A stretch of DNA of 64,000 nt from Paenibacillus sp. 481 (GTDB lineage Bacteria; Bacillota; Bacilli; Paenibacillales; Paenibacillaceae). Shown here in pieces: positions 46,219 through 56,801 of this stretch. The translations under genes were made by a program, and so were the position numbers. The stretch lies in assembly GCF_021223605.1 (NCBI RefSeq), contig NZ_CP075175.1:2841001-2905000 (forward strand), read 5' to 3'. A model generated the notes under the pieces. That model saw only the letters and a list, made by a program, of their open reading frames with translations, was not told the DNA's origin and made no database searches. Positions within the stretch are counted from its first letter, which is position 1, and each line of letters begins with the position of its first letter.

Positions 46219-48834
46219 ATGAGGGAAAAGTTGTTTTATACGTCGGCATTACTTTTTTTGATAGGTTTACCGCTTGGAAGAGTTTTATTGTATAATAACA
46301 AAAATATTGAGATCGATCCAAGTTCGTTTATGATTTCTTTATTAGAAGATATTTTATTTGCAGTCTGTCTGTTGTTACTATGTTACATTGCTAAAAAAAT
46401 ATACTTTATTATACCCTACATAATTTCTATACCTCTTATTCTCTTACATATAGCAAATATGGAGAACATAATTGCATTAAATAATTTAATTAACTTAAGA
46501 GATGTTTTTTACGTTACGGATAAACAGTTTATTAGTGGCACATTGTCACACATAAATTTTCCGATATACAGCCTAATACTAGTTCTTTCGATGTTAATGT
46601 TTATTGTATGTTCCGATAAAAGCAAGCTAATTATAAAGAAGAGATTTTCGAATATTAAACTGCTCATCACTTTCATGATAATAATAGGAATTAATATTTT
46701 TTTTGTGAAGATATCTGGTTCTTCGTGGAAAGATAACAATTTTGTTTATGCATCAATTAATAATACGCTCACAGCGGCGGTAAATAAAATGGATAGCACT
46801 TACGAGGCTGCTATACCTTCTGACATATTAAGTAGGGTTAATAATGATGAATCAATAAATACAGGAAAGATACTGGTGTCCAATGGTGGTAAAGAGAAAA
46901 AGAACGTATTGATGATCGTTCTTGAAGGAATTCCAGGAGCATACTTTGCAGACGTTCAAAAATCATTAAATGTCAAACATCCGCTACAATTGGAATCTTT
47001 AAATAAGCTTAGAGACAATAGTTTAGTAGTTCCCAATTTTATTGCACACAATAATCAAACGATTAGAGGATTATATTCTTTGTTAAGTGGAGATTACCCT
47101 AAACTGGATGCCTCTACTCCAAAAGCTTATGAATATATGCAGATTCAAAGTAATCGGAATCAAATGCTACCACAGCTCTTAAAGCAAGAAGGATATGAAA
47201 CTGCATTTATTCAAGCTGCTCCACTAGAATTTATGTCTAAAGATCAATTTATGAAACAGGCTGGATTTGACACAATTATTGGATCTGAAGGTTTTACAAA
47301 ATCATATGTCCCTTTTGGATGGGGAATAGATGATAAGGCATTCTTCGAACAAGTTGAAGATTATTTACTGAACATGGATAAAGCTGATAAACCATGGTTT
47401 ACAACGCTATTAACGGTAGGTACGCATCATCCATTTGCTGTGCCGAAGGAATATGAAGATAAGTATCCCAACCGAAAAGATGCTGCAGTAAAATACTTAG
47501 ATGAATCCCTGGCTAATTTTTTTGAGTTCTTAGATCATTCAGGTATAGGAAAAGATACTCTAGTATTGATTGTGTCTGATGAGTCACATGGGGTAGACAA
47601 TCAACCGTATGGCTCCAACTGGGGAACTAGTATCGCATATTCTTCTGATATCAAAAATAACATAATCAATGAAGGGGTATATGGTCAAAAAGACATTTTG
47701 GCTTCAATACTGGACTATGTTAATCCAGAAAAATATAAAAAAAATATAGGTCGAAGTATATTTAGAGAGTATAGTACTGACGAGCCGATATTGTTTGGGT
47801 CACATTATAACGGAGATATTTTCTATTCGACGAATAAAGGGAAAGTGCTGCACGTTGATAATAAGGGAGATACTTATGAGTTAGTATCAGAAAATGGTCA
47901 GATGTTTTCAAGTGAATACAGTAAAGTTACAGTCGATAATAACAACATTAAAAACGAATTATTGCTATATAAACAATATGTCAGTAGGCCACTTAGTGAT
48001 AACTTAGGAAGAATAAATATTATAAGTGAAAAAGAATTCCAATTTACAGGGAATAAACGTGCTATCATTACAGATGGACAATATGTTTCTTTACCAGAAA
48101 ACACTTTTGTTACAGTTGAACTTGATTACGAAGTATCAAATCTTAAATCAGGCGATTTGGTAACAATCGAGTTAGATAACAATGATAATGTAATTCATAA
48201 TAAAGTTATTGATAGTAACAATCCGAAAGGTGAGATAACTCATTCTTTTTATAATGAGAAAAAGCAGGCAGGATACAGTTTTCGAATGTTTATAAGTTCA
48301 GAATTTAACAGTCAAACCGATCGTAAGGAAATCCAAATCAACAATTTGTCGATTTCGTTTTCAAAGGAAGCTCCGAGCATTGATAAAAAATCGGTGTTTA
48401 ACTCTTACGAAAAAGACAAGTTATATTTAGCAAAAAACTTGATACCCTTAATGTTTGTTACACCTAATACTTATAAAACGTCTAATAATAGTATTATTAG
48501 TAGTAAAGAGAATATAGGTATAATCAATGTGTTTGGCCCTTATCAAAGGTATTTGAAAGGTTCTTATATATTGGAGTATAAATTGAAAATGAAAAGTAAT
48601 AGTATCAATCAAACAGATGATATATTCGAGCTAGATGTAATAAGTAACAACAAACAAAAGGTGCTATCCTTCAAAAAACATAAATTAAAGGATCTTAAAC
48701 ATGATGGTTCTTATTATTATGCTCAACTGCCTTTTGATGTTGTTGATGAGGCTGACATTCTCGAATTAAGACTTAAAAAACTCGCCTCTTTAGATATGGA
48801 AATAAGTGAAATTTCGACAAAGAAAGTCGAATAA
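46219..48834 (+). CDS. LTA-synthase-like membrane phosphotransferase (alkaline phosphatase/sulfatase fold)
   Basis: 871 aa. Five N-terminal membrane helices (to about 185), then an extracellular sulfatase-fold domain: metal site NVLMIVLEGIPG, nucleophile threonine in NNQTIRGLYSLLSGDYP, VGTHHPF, and IVSDESHG. LtaS and OpgB enzymes of this fold transfer glycerol-phosphate from phosphatidylglycerol; related ones transfer phosphoethanolamine. An extra C-terminal beta-rich part (about 610-871) has two stretches like carbohydrate-binding jelly rolls (EFQFTGNKRAIITDGQYVSL). GAGGGG is nine bases before the ATG at 46219. Its place in the locus suggests it decorates the exported glycan with a phospho-substituent; a housekeeping LTA synthase role is less likely here. 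Confidence 0.83.
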   Translation: MREKLFYTSALLFLIGLPLGRVLLYNNKNIEIDPSSFMISLLEDILFAVCLLLLCYIAKKIYFIIPYIISIPLILLHIANMENIIALNNLINLRDVFYVTDKQFISGTLSHINFPIYSLILVLSMLMFIVCSDKSKLIIKKRFSNIKLLITFMIIIGINIFFVKISGSSWKDNNFVYASINNTLTAAVNKMDSTYEAAIPSDILSRVNNDESINTGKILVSNGGKEKKNVLMIVLEGIPGAYFADVQKSLNVKHPLQLESLNKLRDNSLVVPNFIAHNNQTIRGLYSLLSGDYPKLDASTPKAYEYMQIQSNRNQMLPQLLKQEGYETAFIQAAPLEFMSKDQFMKQAGFDTIIGSEGFTKSYVPFGWGIDDKAFFEQVEDYLLNMDKADKPWFTTLLTVGTHHPFAVPKEYEDKYPNRKDAAVKYLDESLANFFEFLDHSGIGKDTLVLIVSDESHGVDNQPYGSNWGTSIAYSSDIKNNIINEGVYGQKDILASILDYVNPEKYKKNIGRSIFREYSTDEPILFGSHYNGDIFYSTNKGKVLHVDNKGDTYELVSENGQMFSSEYSKVTVDNNNIKNELLLYKQYVSRPLSDNLGRINIISEKEFQFTGNKRAIITDGQYVSLPENTFVTVELDYEVSNLKSGDLVTIELDNNDNVIHNKVIDSNNPKGEITHSFYNEKKQAGYSFRMFISSEFNSQTDRKEIQINNLSISFSKEAPSIDKKSVFNSYEKDKLYLAKNLIPLMFVTPNTYKTSNNSIISSKENIGIINVFGPYQRYLKGSYILEYKLKMKSNSINQTDDIFELDVISNNKQKVLSFKKHKLKDLKHDGSYYYAQLPFDVVDEADILELRLKKLASLDMEISEISTKKVE

Positions 48835-48883
48835 TAAATTAATTTTGAAAACCTTAATAAATATAATTAATGGAGGGGTAAAA

Positions 48884-50374
48884 TTGTCTCGAATAGCAAA
48901 GATTCTAGTCTTTTTTGTAGTTTCATTAGCATTGTTTTTTTATTATATTAACTTTTCTTTTAGTTGGCCGATCCACTCGGATGCAGCCTCAGTTGTTCTT
49001 ATGGCGGATGCAATAAAGAATGGGAACTACCTTTTAGACGGTTGGTATCTATCTACTGGTTCGTATTATACGACGGAAATAGTTTTGTATTACATATTTA
49101 TTTGCATAATGGGGATAAGCCCTCTAATTATTAAGTACTCCTCTGCTATATGGTTACTTGGTGTTGTCTGGTGCGCAGTGTATTTAGCAGGTAAAACAAA
49201 AGAAGGATTCAAATATTCGAATGCTATTATAACCTTTTCATTACTAGCGATTCCTTCACTCTTCATTTCGAGTACGGTCTTGAATGGCCCGATGCATATT
49301 AGTTCGATGCTTTACGTATTTCTAGCGATCATTGCTCTTGAGTACTTAAAAAGTAATGTCGCCAAGTATTCATTGTTTGTAATTCTCTCAGTTATTGTTT
49401 TGATAGCAGATCCATTTGTCATATGGTTTTTTACGATTCCAATCATTATTACAAGCTGTTTTCTATGGTATCAAGATCGTCAAGCAAACCATATATACGT
49501 GGTATTAATGTCGATAGGAGCATACATCGCCTCAAAGCTTGTGCTTTATATATTGAACTTTACTATTCCTTCAGTTGGGGTCGCAAAGTTTGTAGAATTC
49601 AAAGATATAGTAAAAAATATTGTATTAGCTGTTGAAGGAATTCTGCTTCTGTTTGACGCAATTTTTTTTGGAGGAGAAGTAACGTCAATTACAACTATAA
49701 AAAAAGGCATTCATTTTATTATACTAGTTGTAGGCATATATTTAATTTATTCGGCAGTTAAAAACTTCAAATTCACCAAAAGCTATGATAGATTGTATGT
49801 TTTTTTACTAGTTGCAATACTAATTAATTTGGCAGAATACTTAATTAGTAATATGCCAGTAGATATAGGTTCGACTCGATATTTATTCCCTATGTATATT
49901 TTCTTAATGGTGTTTATTGGAAAGTACGGGTTTTCTAAAATAGATTTTTCTAATGCAAAAAAACGTATATTATTAGCTGTTGCTTCTGTGGTGATAATTG
50001 GTAGTTATATTATTACACCACTTTCAGTTAATCAATTATATGAAAATAAAGTAACAGCATTTTTAGTTGAGAGAAACCTAAAACATGGGTATGGTTCTTT
50101 CTGGAGTTCTTTGAATTTAACAGTAGAAAGCAAAGGCTTAGTAAATGTGTATCCTGTAATATCTAATGGAGGAAGTATTCAGGCTCATAAATGGCTAAGC
50201 TATGAAGAGTGGTACGAGCAAGATGTGAATTTCATGGTATTCTCAAATGATGGTTGGGGAGACATTAATAAAGAAACTATAATTAATTCATTTGGAGAGC
50301 CTACTGAAATTCATAAAATAGACCAATCAGAGATTTATATTTGGGATAAATCTATTTCAAAGCAATTGAAGTGA
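48884..50374 (+). CDS. Multi-pass GT-C-type membrane glycosyltransferase
   Basis: 496 aa. About ten to eleven membrane helices and a C-terminal soluble tail. The first extracellular loop holds the acidic motif [17 protein letters not shown], as expected for GT-C enzymes that take sugars from polyprenyl-phosphate donors. TTG start at 48884, five bases after GGAGGGG; the longer frame from 48806 would overlap the preceding gene and has no ribosome site. With the GtrB-like and GtrA-like genes further on it could complete a three-component system that adds side sugars outside the membrane. Family assignment is by topology and loop motif only. Confidence 0.72.
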   Translation: MSRIAKILVFFVVSLALFFYYINFSFSWPIHSDAASVVLMADAIKNGNYLLDGWYLSTGSYYTTEIVLYYIFICIMGISPLIIKYSSAIWLLGVVWCAVYLAGKTKEGFKYSNAIITFSLLAIPSLFISSTVLNGPMHISSMLYVFLAIIALEYLKSNVAKYSLFVILSVIVLIADPFVIWFFTIPIIITSCFLWYQDRQANHIYVVLMSIGAYIASKLVLYILNFTIPSVGVAKFVEFKDIVKNIVLAVEGILLLFDAIFFGGEVTSITTIKKGIHFIILVVGIYLIYSAVKNFKFTKSYDRLYVFLLVAILINLAEYLISNMPVDIGSTRYLFPMYIFLMVFIGKYGFSKIDFSNAKKRILLAVASVVIIGSYIITPLSVNQLYENKVTAFLVERNLKHGYGSFWSSLNLTVESKGLVNVYPVISNGGSIQAHKWLSYEEWYEQDVNFMVFSNDGWGDINKETIINSFGEPTEIHKIDQSEIYIWDKSISKQLK

Positions 50375-50399
50375 AAATGGCTATAAAGGGGCATATGCT

Positions 50400-51317
50400 A
50401 TGAAAGGAATCATCTTAGCAGGCGGTAGCGGGACGCGGTTATATCCTTTAACTAAGACTATATCCAAACAGTTGCTTCCTATTTATGATAAACCGATGAT
50501 CTATTATCCTTTATCTGTCCTTATGCTAGCTGGTATTAAGGATATACTGATAATCTCAACTCCGGAGGACACTCCTAGATTTGAACAACTTTTAGGAGCT
50601 GGAGATGAATTGGGGATTCAGCTTAGTTATGCTGTTCAACCGAATCCAGATGGATTGGCTCAGGCTTTCATTATCGGTGAAGAGTTTATAGGAAACGATC
50701 GAGTTGCTTTAATTTTGGGGGACAACATCTATTATGGGCAAGGTTTCTCAGAACTGTTAATGAAGGTTGCGAAGCGTGAAGAAGGAGCAACTGTATTCGG
50801 TTATAAAGTTAAAGATCCTAAACGGTTCGGTGTCGTGGAATTCGACCATGATTTAAAAGTGAAGTCAATTGAAGAGAAACCGGAGCATCCTAAATCTCAA
50901 TTTGCTGTTACAGGGTTGTACTTTTATGATAACGATGTTGTCCAGATTGCTAAACAAATACAGCCATCGGCCAGAGGTGAACTAGAAATTACAGATATAA
51001 ATAATGCCTACCTTAAGGTGGGCAAATTAAATGTTGAGCTTCTTGGTCGAGGATTCGCTTGGTTGGATACAGGAACACATGATTCTTTAATGCAAGCCTC
51101 TCATTTTATTGAAACGGTAGAGAAGAGACAAGGCTTTAAAGTGGCGTGTATTGAAGAAATAGCGTATTACAAAGGATACATTTCAGCTGAACAATTAGTA
51201 GCACTCGGACAAAGCATGTCCAAAAATGATTACGGACAGTATTTGTTGGATATCGCAAAGCAAAGTGCTTCAGATAAAGAAAATCAAAAAGAAACGGAAC
51301 TAACGTATTATGGATAA
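50400..51317 (+). CDS. rmlA: Glucose-1-phosphate thymidylyltransferase
   Basis: 305 aa. Makes dTDP-glucose from dTTP and glucose-1-phosphate. [88 protein letters not shown] and [14 protein letters not shown] are all RmlA hallmarks. AAAGGGG precedes the ATG. It overlaps rmlB by eight bases. No rmlC or rmlD lies nearby, so the product goes to Fuc3NAc and not to L-rhamnose. Confidence 0.97.
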   Translation: MKGIILAGGSGTRLYPLTKTISKQLLPIYDKPMIYYPLSVLMLAGIKDILIISTPEDTPRFEQLLGAGDELGIQLSYAVQPNPDGLAQAFIIGEEFIGNDRVALILGDNIYYGQGFSELLMKVAKREEGATVFGYKVKDPKRFGVVEFDHDLKVKSIEEKPEHPKSQFAVTGLYFYDNDVVQIAKQIQPSARGELEITDINNAYLKVGKLNVELLGRGFAWLDTGTHDSLMQASHFIETVEKRQGFKVACIEEIAYYKGYISAEQLVALGQSMSKNDYGQYLLDIAKQSASDKENQKETELTYYG

Positions 51318-52359
51318 TAATTTACATAAAACAATACTAGTTACTGGTGGAGCAGGTTTTATTGGTTCGAATTTTATACCATATTTTCTAGATAATTATG
51401 AGAACTATACTTTAGTTAACTTGGACAAGTTAACTTATGCGGGGAACAGTGATAATTTAATTGAAGTTCAAAATCATCCTAGATACATTTTTCAACAAGG
51501 TGATATTTGCGATCAAGCTTTAGTAAGTCACCTGTTTGAAAAATATAATATTGAGGGCGTAATTCATTTCGCGGCGGAATCGCACGTGGATAATTCGATT
51601 AAGTCTCCAGAATCATTTATAGAGACTAATGTAAAAGGTACTTTTGTGTTATTAGACACTGCAAAAAAGTATTGGATGGAAGCGCCGTTTATATATAAAA
51701 AAGGGTATGAGAACTGTAGATTTCATCATATTTCAACAGATGAAGTATACGGTACTTTAGGTGAAACGGGGTTGTTTACGGAGAATACTCCGTATGCACC
51801 GAATTCACCTTATAGCGCCAGCAAAGCCAGCTCTGATTTAATTGTGAGAAGTTATTATCATACCTACGGTATGAACGTAGTAACTACGAACTGTTCTAAT
51901 AATTACGGTCCTAAGCAGCACACTGAAAAATTAATACCAACAATTATTTATAACGCACTCAACTCTAACACAATTCCTATTTATGGGGACGGAAAGAATG
52001 TGAGAGACTGGCTATATGTTACCGACCATTGTAAAGGTATAGACTTGGTATATCATCAGGGGCAAAATGGGGAAACCTATAACATCGGTGGGCGCAATGA
52101 GCGAGTAAATATTTATATTGCAGATCTAATCTGCGAACTATTAGATGATACGGTTCCACAAATGAGAGATAAGAGTTTGAATAGTTACAAAGAATTAATC
52201 CGTTATGTAAACGATCGTCCCGGACATGATCGTAGATATGCTATTGACGCATCTAAGATTGAAAACGAACTTAATTGGATGGCGGATGAAAATTTCGAGA
52301 GTGGCATTAAGAAGACTGTTGAATGGTACGTCAATCAATTTATGTTGGAAGGGAAATAA
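51310..52359 (+). CDS. rmlB: dTDP-glucose 4,6-dehydratase
   Basis: 349 aa extended SDR making dTDP-4-keto-6-deoxyglucose. [52 protein letters not shown], catalytic [27 protein letters not shown] and [12 protein letters not shown] are all visible. The start overlaps rmlA and its stop is one base from fdtA, so the dTDP-sugar genes are one tightly packed unit. Confidence 0.97.
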   Translation: MDNNLHKTILVTGGAGFIGSNFIPYFLDNYENYTLVNLDKLTYAGNSDNLIEVQNHPRYIFQQGDICDQALVSHLFEKYNIEGVIHFAAESHVDNSIKSPESFIETNVKGTFVLLDTAKKYWMEAPFIYKKGYENCRFHHISTDEVYGTLGETGLFTENTPYAPNSPYSASKASSDLIVRSYYHTYGMNVVTTNCSNNYGPKQHTEKLIPTIIYNALNSNTIPIYGDGKNVRDWLYVTDHCKGIDLVYHQGQNGETYNIGGRNERVNIYIADLICELLDDTVPQMRDKSLNSYKELIRYVNDRPGHDRRYAIDASKIENELNWMADENFESGIKKTVEWYVNQFMLEGK

Positions 52360-52360
52360 T

Positions 52361-52771
52361 ATGCAAAGTTGCTTAATGGATATGAAGGTACATTCGGATC
52401 CTGAAAGAGGAAGCTTATCTGTAATAGAATCTAAGCTGCAAGTCCCTTTTGATATAAAAAGAGTGTTTTATATTTATGGGACTAAGCAAGGTGTGCGCAG
52501 AGGTGGTCATGCACATTACAAGACTAGACAAGCTCTTATTGCTATCTCTGGATCTTGTAAAGTTTCCCTCGATAATACGAAGAGAAAAGATGAAGTGACA
52601 CTTGATTCACCTCAAGCCATGCTTTTACTTGAACCCAATGATTGGCATGAAATGTACGATTTTTCCGAGAATTGTGTATTGCTAGTCTTGGCTTCACATC
52701 ATTACGATGAGGCAGATTATATTCATAGATATGATAACTTTTGTGAGGTGTATAAGAATGAAGTATTATAA
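52361..52771 (+). CDS. fdtA: dTDP-4-keto-6-deoxyglucose 3,4-ketoisomerase (FdtA type)
   Basis: 136 aa cupin. The catalytic pair His50 and His52 stands in [24 protein letters not shown] and [18 protein letters not shown] are typical. It moves the keto group from C4 to C3. Two homologues differ in stereochemistry at C4: FdtA gives the galacto product (Fuc3N) and QdtA the gluco product (Qui3N). From memory of the structural work, QdtA has Tyr and Arg at positions equivalent to 17 and 97 where FdtA has Arg and His; here Arg16 (ERGSL) and His96 (WHEM) fit FdtA. ATG at 52361 is one base past the rmlB stop. Confidence 0.88.
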   Translation: MQSCLMDMKVHSDPERGSLSVIESKLQVPFDIKRVFYIYGTKQGVRRGGHAHYKTRQALIAISGSCKVSLDNTKRKDEVTLDSPQAMLLLEPNDWHEMYDFSENCVLLVLASHHYDEADYIHRYDNFCEVYKNEVL

Positions 52772-53315
52772 GCATCCACAATCATTAGTTGAAACTGATA
52801 ATATTGGAGCGAATTCTCGCGTATGGGCTTTTGCACATATTCTCCCAGGTGCAGTTCTAGGGGAGAATTGTAATGTCAATGACCACACTTTTATTGAGAA
52901 TGATGTTGTCCTTGGAGATAATGTCACTGTGAAGTCAGGTGTCTATATATGGGATGGTGTAAGAATTAAAGATAACGTTTTTATTGGTCCTAACGTTACC
53001 TTTACTAATGATTTAAGACCGCGATCTAAACAATATCCTGATCAATTTCTTGAAACGATTGTAGAGGAATGGGCTTCGATCGGAGCTAACTCAACAATAA
53101 TAGCTGGAATAACAATAGGGAAATATGCGATGATTGGTGCGGGTTCGGTGGTAACGAAGAATGTACCTAATAATACGCTATGGTTTGGAAATCCAGCCAA
53201 GTTTGTAAGTTACATTTGCAATTGTGGAGAGAAGCTATCTTCTGATTTAGTTTGCAGTAAATGTAATAAGGAATATGAACACAAAAATTGTATTCTAGGA
53301 GAGAAAAATGATTAG
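52758..53315 (+). CDS. fdtC: Left-handed beta-helix N-acetyltransferase for a 3-amino sugar (FdtC-like)
   Basis: 185 aa. Hexapeptide repeats run from about residue 25 to 150 ([49 protein letters not shown]), forming the parallel beta-helix of acetyl-CoA-dependent sugar N-acetyltransferases. It would acetylate dTDP-Fuc3N to dTDP-Fuc3NAc. The end carries a small zinc-ribbon-like unit: CNCGEKL ... [11 protein letters not shown] at 52758 overlaps fdtA by 14 bases with GAGGTG just upstream. In Aneurinibacillus the gene order is fdtA-fdtC-fdtB, as here. Confidence 0.87.
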   Translation: MKYYKHPQSLVETDNIGANSRVWAFAHILPGAVLGENCNVNDHTFIENDVVLGDNVTVKSGVYIWDGVRIKDNVFIGPNVTFTNDLRPRSKQYPDQFLETIVEEWASIGANSTIIAGITIGKYAMIGAGSVVTKNVPNNTLWFGNPAKFVSYICNCGEKLSSDLVCSKCNKEYEHKNCILGEKND

Positions 53316-54402
53316 TTTCCTGGATTTAAAACAGATAAATTTGCGTCATGAAGCTGAAATGATGGAAGCCATACAGAAGTTTATTCACTCGGGCTGGTAT
53401 GTTCTCGGTGAAGGTGTTAAGCAGTTTGAGGCTGAATTTGCTCAATATTGTGGAACTAAACATTGTATCGGCGTTGCGAACGGGCTAGATGCACTTGCGC
53501 TTATTATTAAGGCATATGATATTGGAGAAGGGGACGAGGTTATCGTTCCTTCGAATACGTATATCGCCTCAATTCTCTCAGTATCAATGAATGGAGCAAC
53601 TCCAGTACTTGTTGAACCGGACTTGCATACCTATAATATAGATCCTGCTTTAATTGAAGACAAAATAACTTCTAAAACTAAAGCTATTATGGTTGTTCAT
53701 CTTTATGGACAGCTATGCGATATGGATGCTATTAATGGTTTGGCTAAAAAATACAATTTGAAAGTTATAGAAGATTGTGCACAATCCCATGGAGCGAAAT
53801 ATAGTGGGAATAGAGCAGGTAACCTCGGGGATGCAGCAGCTTTTAGTTTCTACCCAGGTAAGAACTTGGGGGCTTTAGGTGATGCAGGTGCGATTACTAC
53901 AAATGATGATTCCTTGGCTCAAAGGCTTTTTGCTTTGAGGAATTACGGATCTCACAAAAAATATGAAAATATTTTTAAAGGGGTCAATAGTAGATTAGAC
54001 GAAATGCAAGCATCCATTTTAAGCGTGAAATTAAAGTATCTTGATGAAGATAATATGAAGCGAAGACAAATTGCTGATTATTTCATGAATAATATCGATA
54101 ACCCGCTTATTATTAAACCAACTACAACGGATGAACAGGAATCACATGTGTGGCATTTGTTTGTAGTGCGTACAGCTAATAGGGATGATTTGCAGAAGTA
54201 CTTAATGGATAACGGTATTCAAACGCTGATTCATTATCCAATTCCACCACATAAACAAGAAGCTTACAAAGAGTGGAGTGAAATGGAATTCCATATATCA
54301 GAGAAAATTCATAATGAGGTTATCAGTCTACCGATCAGCCCAGTAATGGATATGGAAGATGTACGGAAAGTCGTGGAGGTAATAAATCGTTATGGAGAAT
54401 AA
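53308..54402 (+). CDS. fdtB: PLP-dependent sugar aminotransferase (FdtB-like, DegT family)
   Basis: 364 aa. DegT/DnrJ/EryC1 fold: [62 protein letters not shown] and the lysine that binds PLP in [17 protein letters not shown]. It aminates the 3-keto sugar made by FdtA. It overlaps fdtC by eight bases and the next GT by eleven. By sequence FdtB and QdtB are alike, so product stereochemistry rests on the FdtA call. Confidence 0.92.
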   Translation: MISFLDLKQINLRHEAEMMEAIQKFIHSGWYVLGEGVKQFEAEFAQYCGTKHCIGVANGLDALALIIKAYDIGEGDEVIVPSNTYIASILSVSMNGATPVLVEPDLHTYNIDPALIEDKITSKTKAIMVVHLYGQLCDMDAINGLAKKYNLKVIEDCAQSHGAKYSGNRAGNLGDAAAFSFYPGKNLGALGDAGAITTNDDSLAQRLFALRNYGSHKKYENIFKGVNSRLDEMQASILSVKLKYLDEDNMKRRQIADYFMNNIDNPLIIKPTTTDEQESHVWHLFVVRTANRDDLQKYLMDNGIQTLIHYPIPPHKQEAYKEWSEMEFHISEKIHNEVISLPISPVMDMEDVRKVVEVINRYGE

Positions 54403-55324
54403 AAAGCTTTTCTCTATTCTTGTTCCGATTTATTATAACGAGCTTAATATTCCAAATACTGTACCCAGACTAAAAAATCTTCAGCAGTTATTGCCTGAAT
54501 ATGAGTTGGAATTTGTTTTTGTAGATGATGGATCAGGAGATAAGTCACTTCAATTATTATTGGAAGAAAAAGAGAAAGATTCAAGAATAAAGATAGTGAA
54601 ACTAAGTAAAAACTGTGGGTCTATGGCTGCTATACAAGCGGGTCTTCATCATATTGATGGGGATGTAGTAGGTATTATCTCGGCTGATTTGCAAGATCCT
54701 CCAGAGTTGTTTGCTGATATGCTTGGACATTGGGAAAAAGGTAACAAGGTTGTTCTCGCAACGAGACAGGACCGTGAAGAATCCATCTCTCAAAAGGCAT
54801 TTTCTAATACGTATTACTACTTTATGGACAAGCTTGCGATCAAGGGATATCCTCAGGGAGGATTTGACTTTGTGCTAGTCGACAGGCAAGTCGTTCGAGA
54901 ATTGAATCAAATCAATGAAAAAAACACAAATATTATGAGCCTCATTTACTGGTTAGGTCATGATAGAACTATGATACCCTATACTCGCGAAGAGAGAAAA
55001 CTGGGGAAATCAAGATGGACACTGTCTAAGAAAATCAAGCTATTTATCGACTCTTTTGTCAGTTTTTCTTACGTGCCGATTCGATTTATGTCTTTAACTG
55101 GCTTTATTGTTGCAGCTTTTAGTTTTATCTATGGAATATTCGTAGTCATCAATGCCCTTACAGGAGTAGCCAGCATTCAAGGTTGGACTTCAATAATTGC
55201 GTTAATCACATTTTTAATTGGACTTATTATGATCATGTTAGGAATAATCGGAGAATATTTATGGAGAATACTGGATGAAACGCGCAAAAGGCCTGCATTC
55301 ATTATTGATGAAGTTTTTAAGTAA
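54392..55324 (+). CDS. GtrB/ArnC/DPM1-like polyprenyl-phosphate glycosyltransferase
   Basis: 310 aa. GT2 domain (about 1-220): [25 protein letters not shown] start, [23 protein letters not shown], the R-type loop [15 protein letters not shown]. Two C-terminal membrane helices follow ([42 protein letters not shown]). It makes polyprenyl-phosphate-linked sugar for use outside the membrane. It overlaps the GtrA-like gene by 50 bases, the usual partner. Confidence 0.93.
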   Translation: MENKKLFSILVPIYYNELNIPNTVPRLKNLQQLLPEYELEFVFVDDGSGDKSLQLLLEEKEKDSRIKIVKLSKNCGSMAAIQAGLHHIDGDVVGIISADLQDPPELFADMLGHWEKGNKVVLATRQDREESISQKAFSNTYYYFMDKLAIKGYPQGGFDFVLVDRQVVRELNQINEKNTNIMSLIYWLGHDRTMIPYTREERKLGKSRWTLSKKIKLFIDSFVSFSYVPIRFMSLTGFIVAAFSFIYGIFVVINALTGVASIQGWTSIIALITFLIGLIMIMLGIIGEYLWRILDETRKRPAFIIDEVFK

Positions 55325-55682
55325 GGAATTTTTGAAATTCGTGGTCGTTGGTATAGTTAATACGGCGAGCACCTATTTAATATATTTACTGCTACTGAGT
55401 GTTTTATCGTATACGTTGTCGTATACAGTTTCTTATGTTTGCGGCATTTTCATTTCCTATGTGCTGAACACTTACTATGTATTTAAAGAGAAGTTGAATT
55501 ACAAAAAAATGATTCAATATCCTTTGGTTTACGTTGTCCAGTATGTTTTAAATGCAATAATGCTGTATCTACTAATTGATTATTTAGGATTAGAAAAAGA
55601 GTATGCTCCACTTATAGTTATCATACTTTCTATTCCGATAACCTTTATTCTAAGTAGATTGATTATTAAAAAAAATGACTGA
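55275..55682 (+). CDS. GtrA-like membrane protein (candidate polyprenyl-phosphate-sugar flippase)
   Basis: 135 aa, four membrane helices: FLKFVVVGIVNTASTYLIYLLL is the classical GtrA start, followed by YVCGIFISYVLNTYYVF, VYVVQYVLNAIMLYLLI and the last helix. GtrA proteins are thought to flip the lipid-linked sugar made by GtrB. ATG at 55275 has GGAG eight bases before it, inside the GT gene; an ATG at 55308 is an alternative with no good ribosome site. Last gene of the glycan operon. Confidence 0.9.
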   Translation: MKRAKGLHSLLMKFLSKEFLKFVVVGIVNTASTYLIYLLLLSVLSYTLSYTVSYVCGIFISYVLNTYYVFKEKLNYKKMIQYPLVYVVQYVLNAIMLYLLIDYLGLEKEYAPLIVIILSIPITFILSRLIIKKND

Positions 55683-55692
55683 GTTAAGGTTA

Positions 55693-55732
55693 AGCCGAAA
55701 GCGAGCATCCTATGATTGGCTCGCTTTCGGCT
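55693..55732 (+). terminator. Hairpin ending the glycan operon
   Basis: AGCCGAAAGCGAGC pairs perfectly with GCTCGCTTTCGGCT (14 bases) around a 12-base loop, 10 bases after the gtrA-like stop. The T-tract is weak (ATTGCTCT), but stem strength makes termination likely. Confidence 0.75.
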
Positions 55733-55934
55733 ATTGCTCTATCTTAAATCAAATACAAAAAATTACTTCCACGTCGAAATCCATCCCCATAGGAGTAGTT
55801 CTAGAATGATTTTCACACGCGTTTTGTATGTTCAATTAGTCCATCATTTCTAAATTAGTTGATGCAGTAATACTTCAATAACCAATTTGTATCAATACGA
55901 GAAAATTATCATTCAAGTAAGGATATCACCTTCA

Positions 55935-55963
55935 TTGACACCCTCATCCCGCTGGCTTAGACT
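55935..55963 (+). promoter_or_regulatory. Candidate SigA promoter for pcrB-pcrA-ligA
   Basis: Perfect TTGACA (55935-55940), 17-base spacer, TAGACT as -10 (four of six). Transcripts would start near 55970, about 95 bases before pcrB. Confidence 0.5.
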
Positions 55964-56063
55964 TATTTTGTTCTGCCTTTTTCTTTTTTTGAGGGAAGGC
56001 AATTGGGCCAGTGCTCTATACGCTGAAGCGTGAGAAGTTCATACAGAGAGTGGAGGAACTGAA

Positions 56064-56801
56064 ATGGCGGCTTCCGCAAATGGTAACAACACAATTCAAG
56101 ACATTCAATTACTACAATGGAAACACGTGTTTAAGCTCGATCCAGATAAGGAAATCGACGATACTACGCTTGAACGGATCTGCTTATCCGGTTCAGACGC
56201 AATTATTGTGGGTGGATCGAGTGGAGTCACGTTTGATAATACAGTTGATTTGATGGCTCGTATCCGCAGGTTCGAGTTGCCTGCTGTGCAGGAGGTGTCC
56301 GATTTAGACGCGGTTGTGCCGGGGTTCGACGCTTATTTTATTCCGATGGTATTGAACACAACAAGTACGGAGTGGTTAGTAGGTCAACATATGCGAGCTA
56401 TTGAGCAATATGGTTACATGATCCCATGGGATTTAATCATTCCTGAGGGATATATTATACTGAATCCAGATGCTACAGCAGCGAAGGTGAGTCAGGTGAA
56501 CTCGCACCTTACTGCCAGTGAGGCATCAGCATATGCGCATATCGCAGACAAGCTAATGCGTTTGCCAATCGTGTACGCGGAGTATAGCGGAACGTTTGGT
56601 GATATGGAAACGGTAGGGCAGATCCGGAAAGCCGCCAGTCAGGCACATGTTATCTACGGTGGAGGAATCCGAACTATAGAGCAGGCTCAACTGGCTTCGC
56701 AAAATGCGGATACTATTGTGGTAGGCAATGTGGTGTATGATGATTTAGAGGCAGCTTTAGCTACAGTAGCTGCTGTGAAGACGTTAGAATTGAATAGTTA
56801 A
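56064..56801 (+). CDS. pcrB: Heptaprenylglyceryl phosphate synthase PcrB
   Basis: 245 aa TIM-barrel prenyltransferase that joins heptaprenyl diphosphate to glycerol-1-phosphate, an archaea-like ether lipid step found in Bacillales. WKHVFKLDPDKEI, DAIIVGGSSGVTFDN, FIPMVLNTTSTEWLVG, YAEYSGTFGD and the phosphate-binding IYGGGIRTIEQA and ADTIVVGNVVYDD are family motifs. GGAGGAAC is just before the ATG. It precedes pcrA as in Bacillus subtilis. Confidence 0.96.
   Translation: MAASANGNNTIQDIQLLQWKHVFKLDPDKEIDDTTLERICLSGSDAIIVGGSSGVTFDNTVDLMARIRRFELPAVQEVSDLDAVVPGFDAYFIPMVLNTTSTEWLVGQHMRAIEQYGYMIPWDLIIPEGYIILNPDATAAKVSQVNSHLTASEASAYAHIADKLMRLPIVYAEYSGTFGDMETVGQIRKAASQAHVIYGGGIRTIEQAQLASQNADTIVVGNVVYDDLEAALATVAAVKTLELNS

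Larger units (their letters stand above)
55683..56063. other. Intergenic region after the glycan locus
   Basis: 381 bases. It holds a strong hairpin at its start and a promoter-like pair at 55935-55963. Between them lies AT-rich sequence with stops in all frames and no insertion-sequence ends that I can see. It marks the right border of the AT-rich locus. Confidence 0.5.

Noticed and set aside
50400..52359. rmlA-rmlB as part of a dTDP-L-rhamnose pathway
   Set aside because: No rmlC or rmlD is present; fdtA, fdtC and fdtB follow directly, so the route goes to a 3-acetamido sugar.
55733..56063. Remnant of a mobile element at the right border of the glycan locus
   Set aside because: I found no transposase fragment, terminal inverted repeats or direct repeats; only a promoter-like pair is recognisable.
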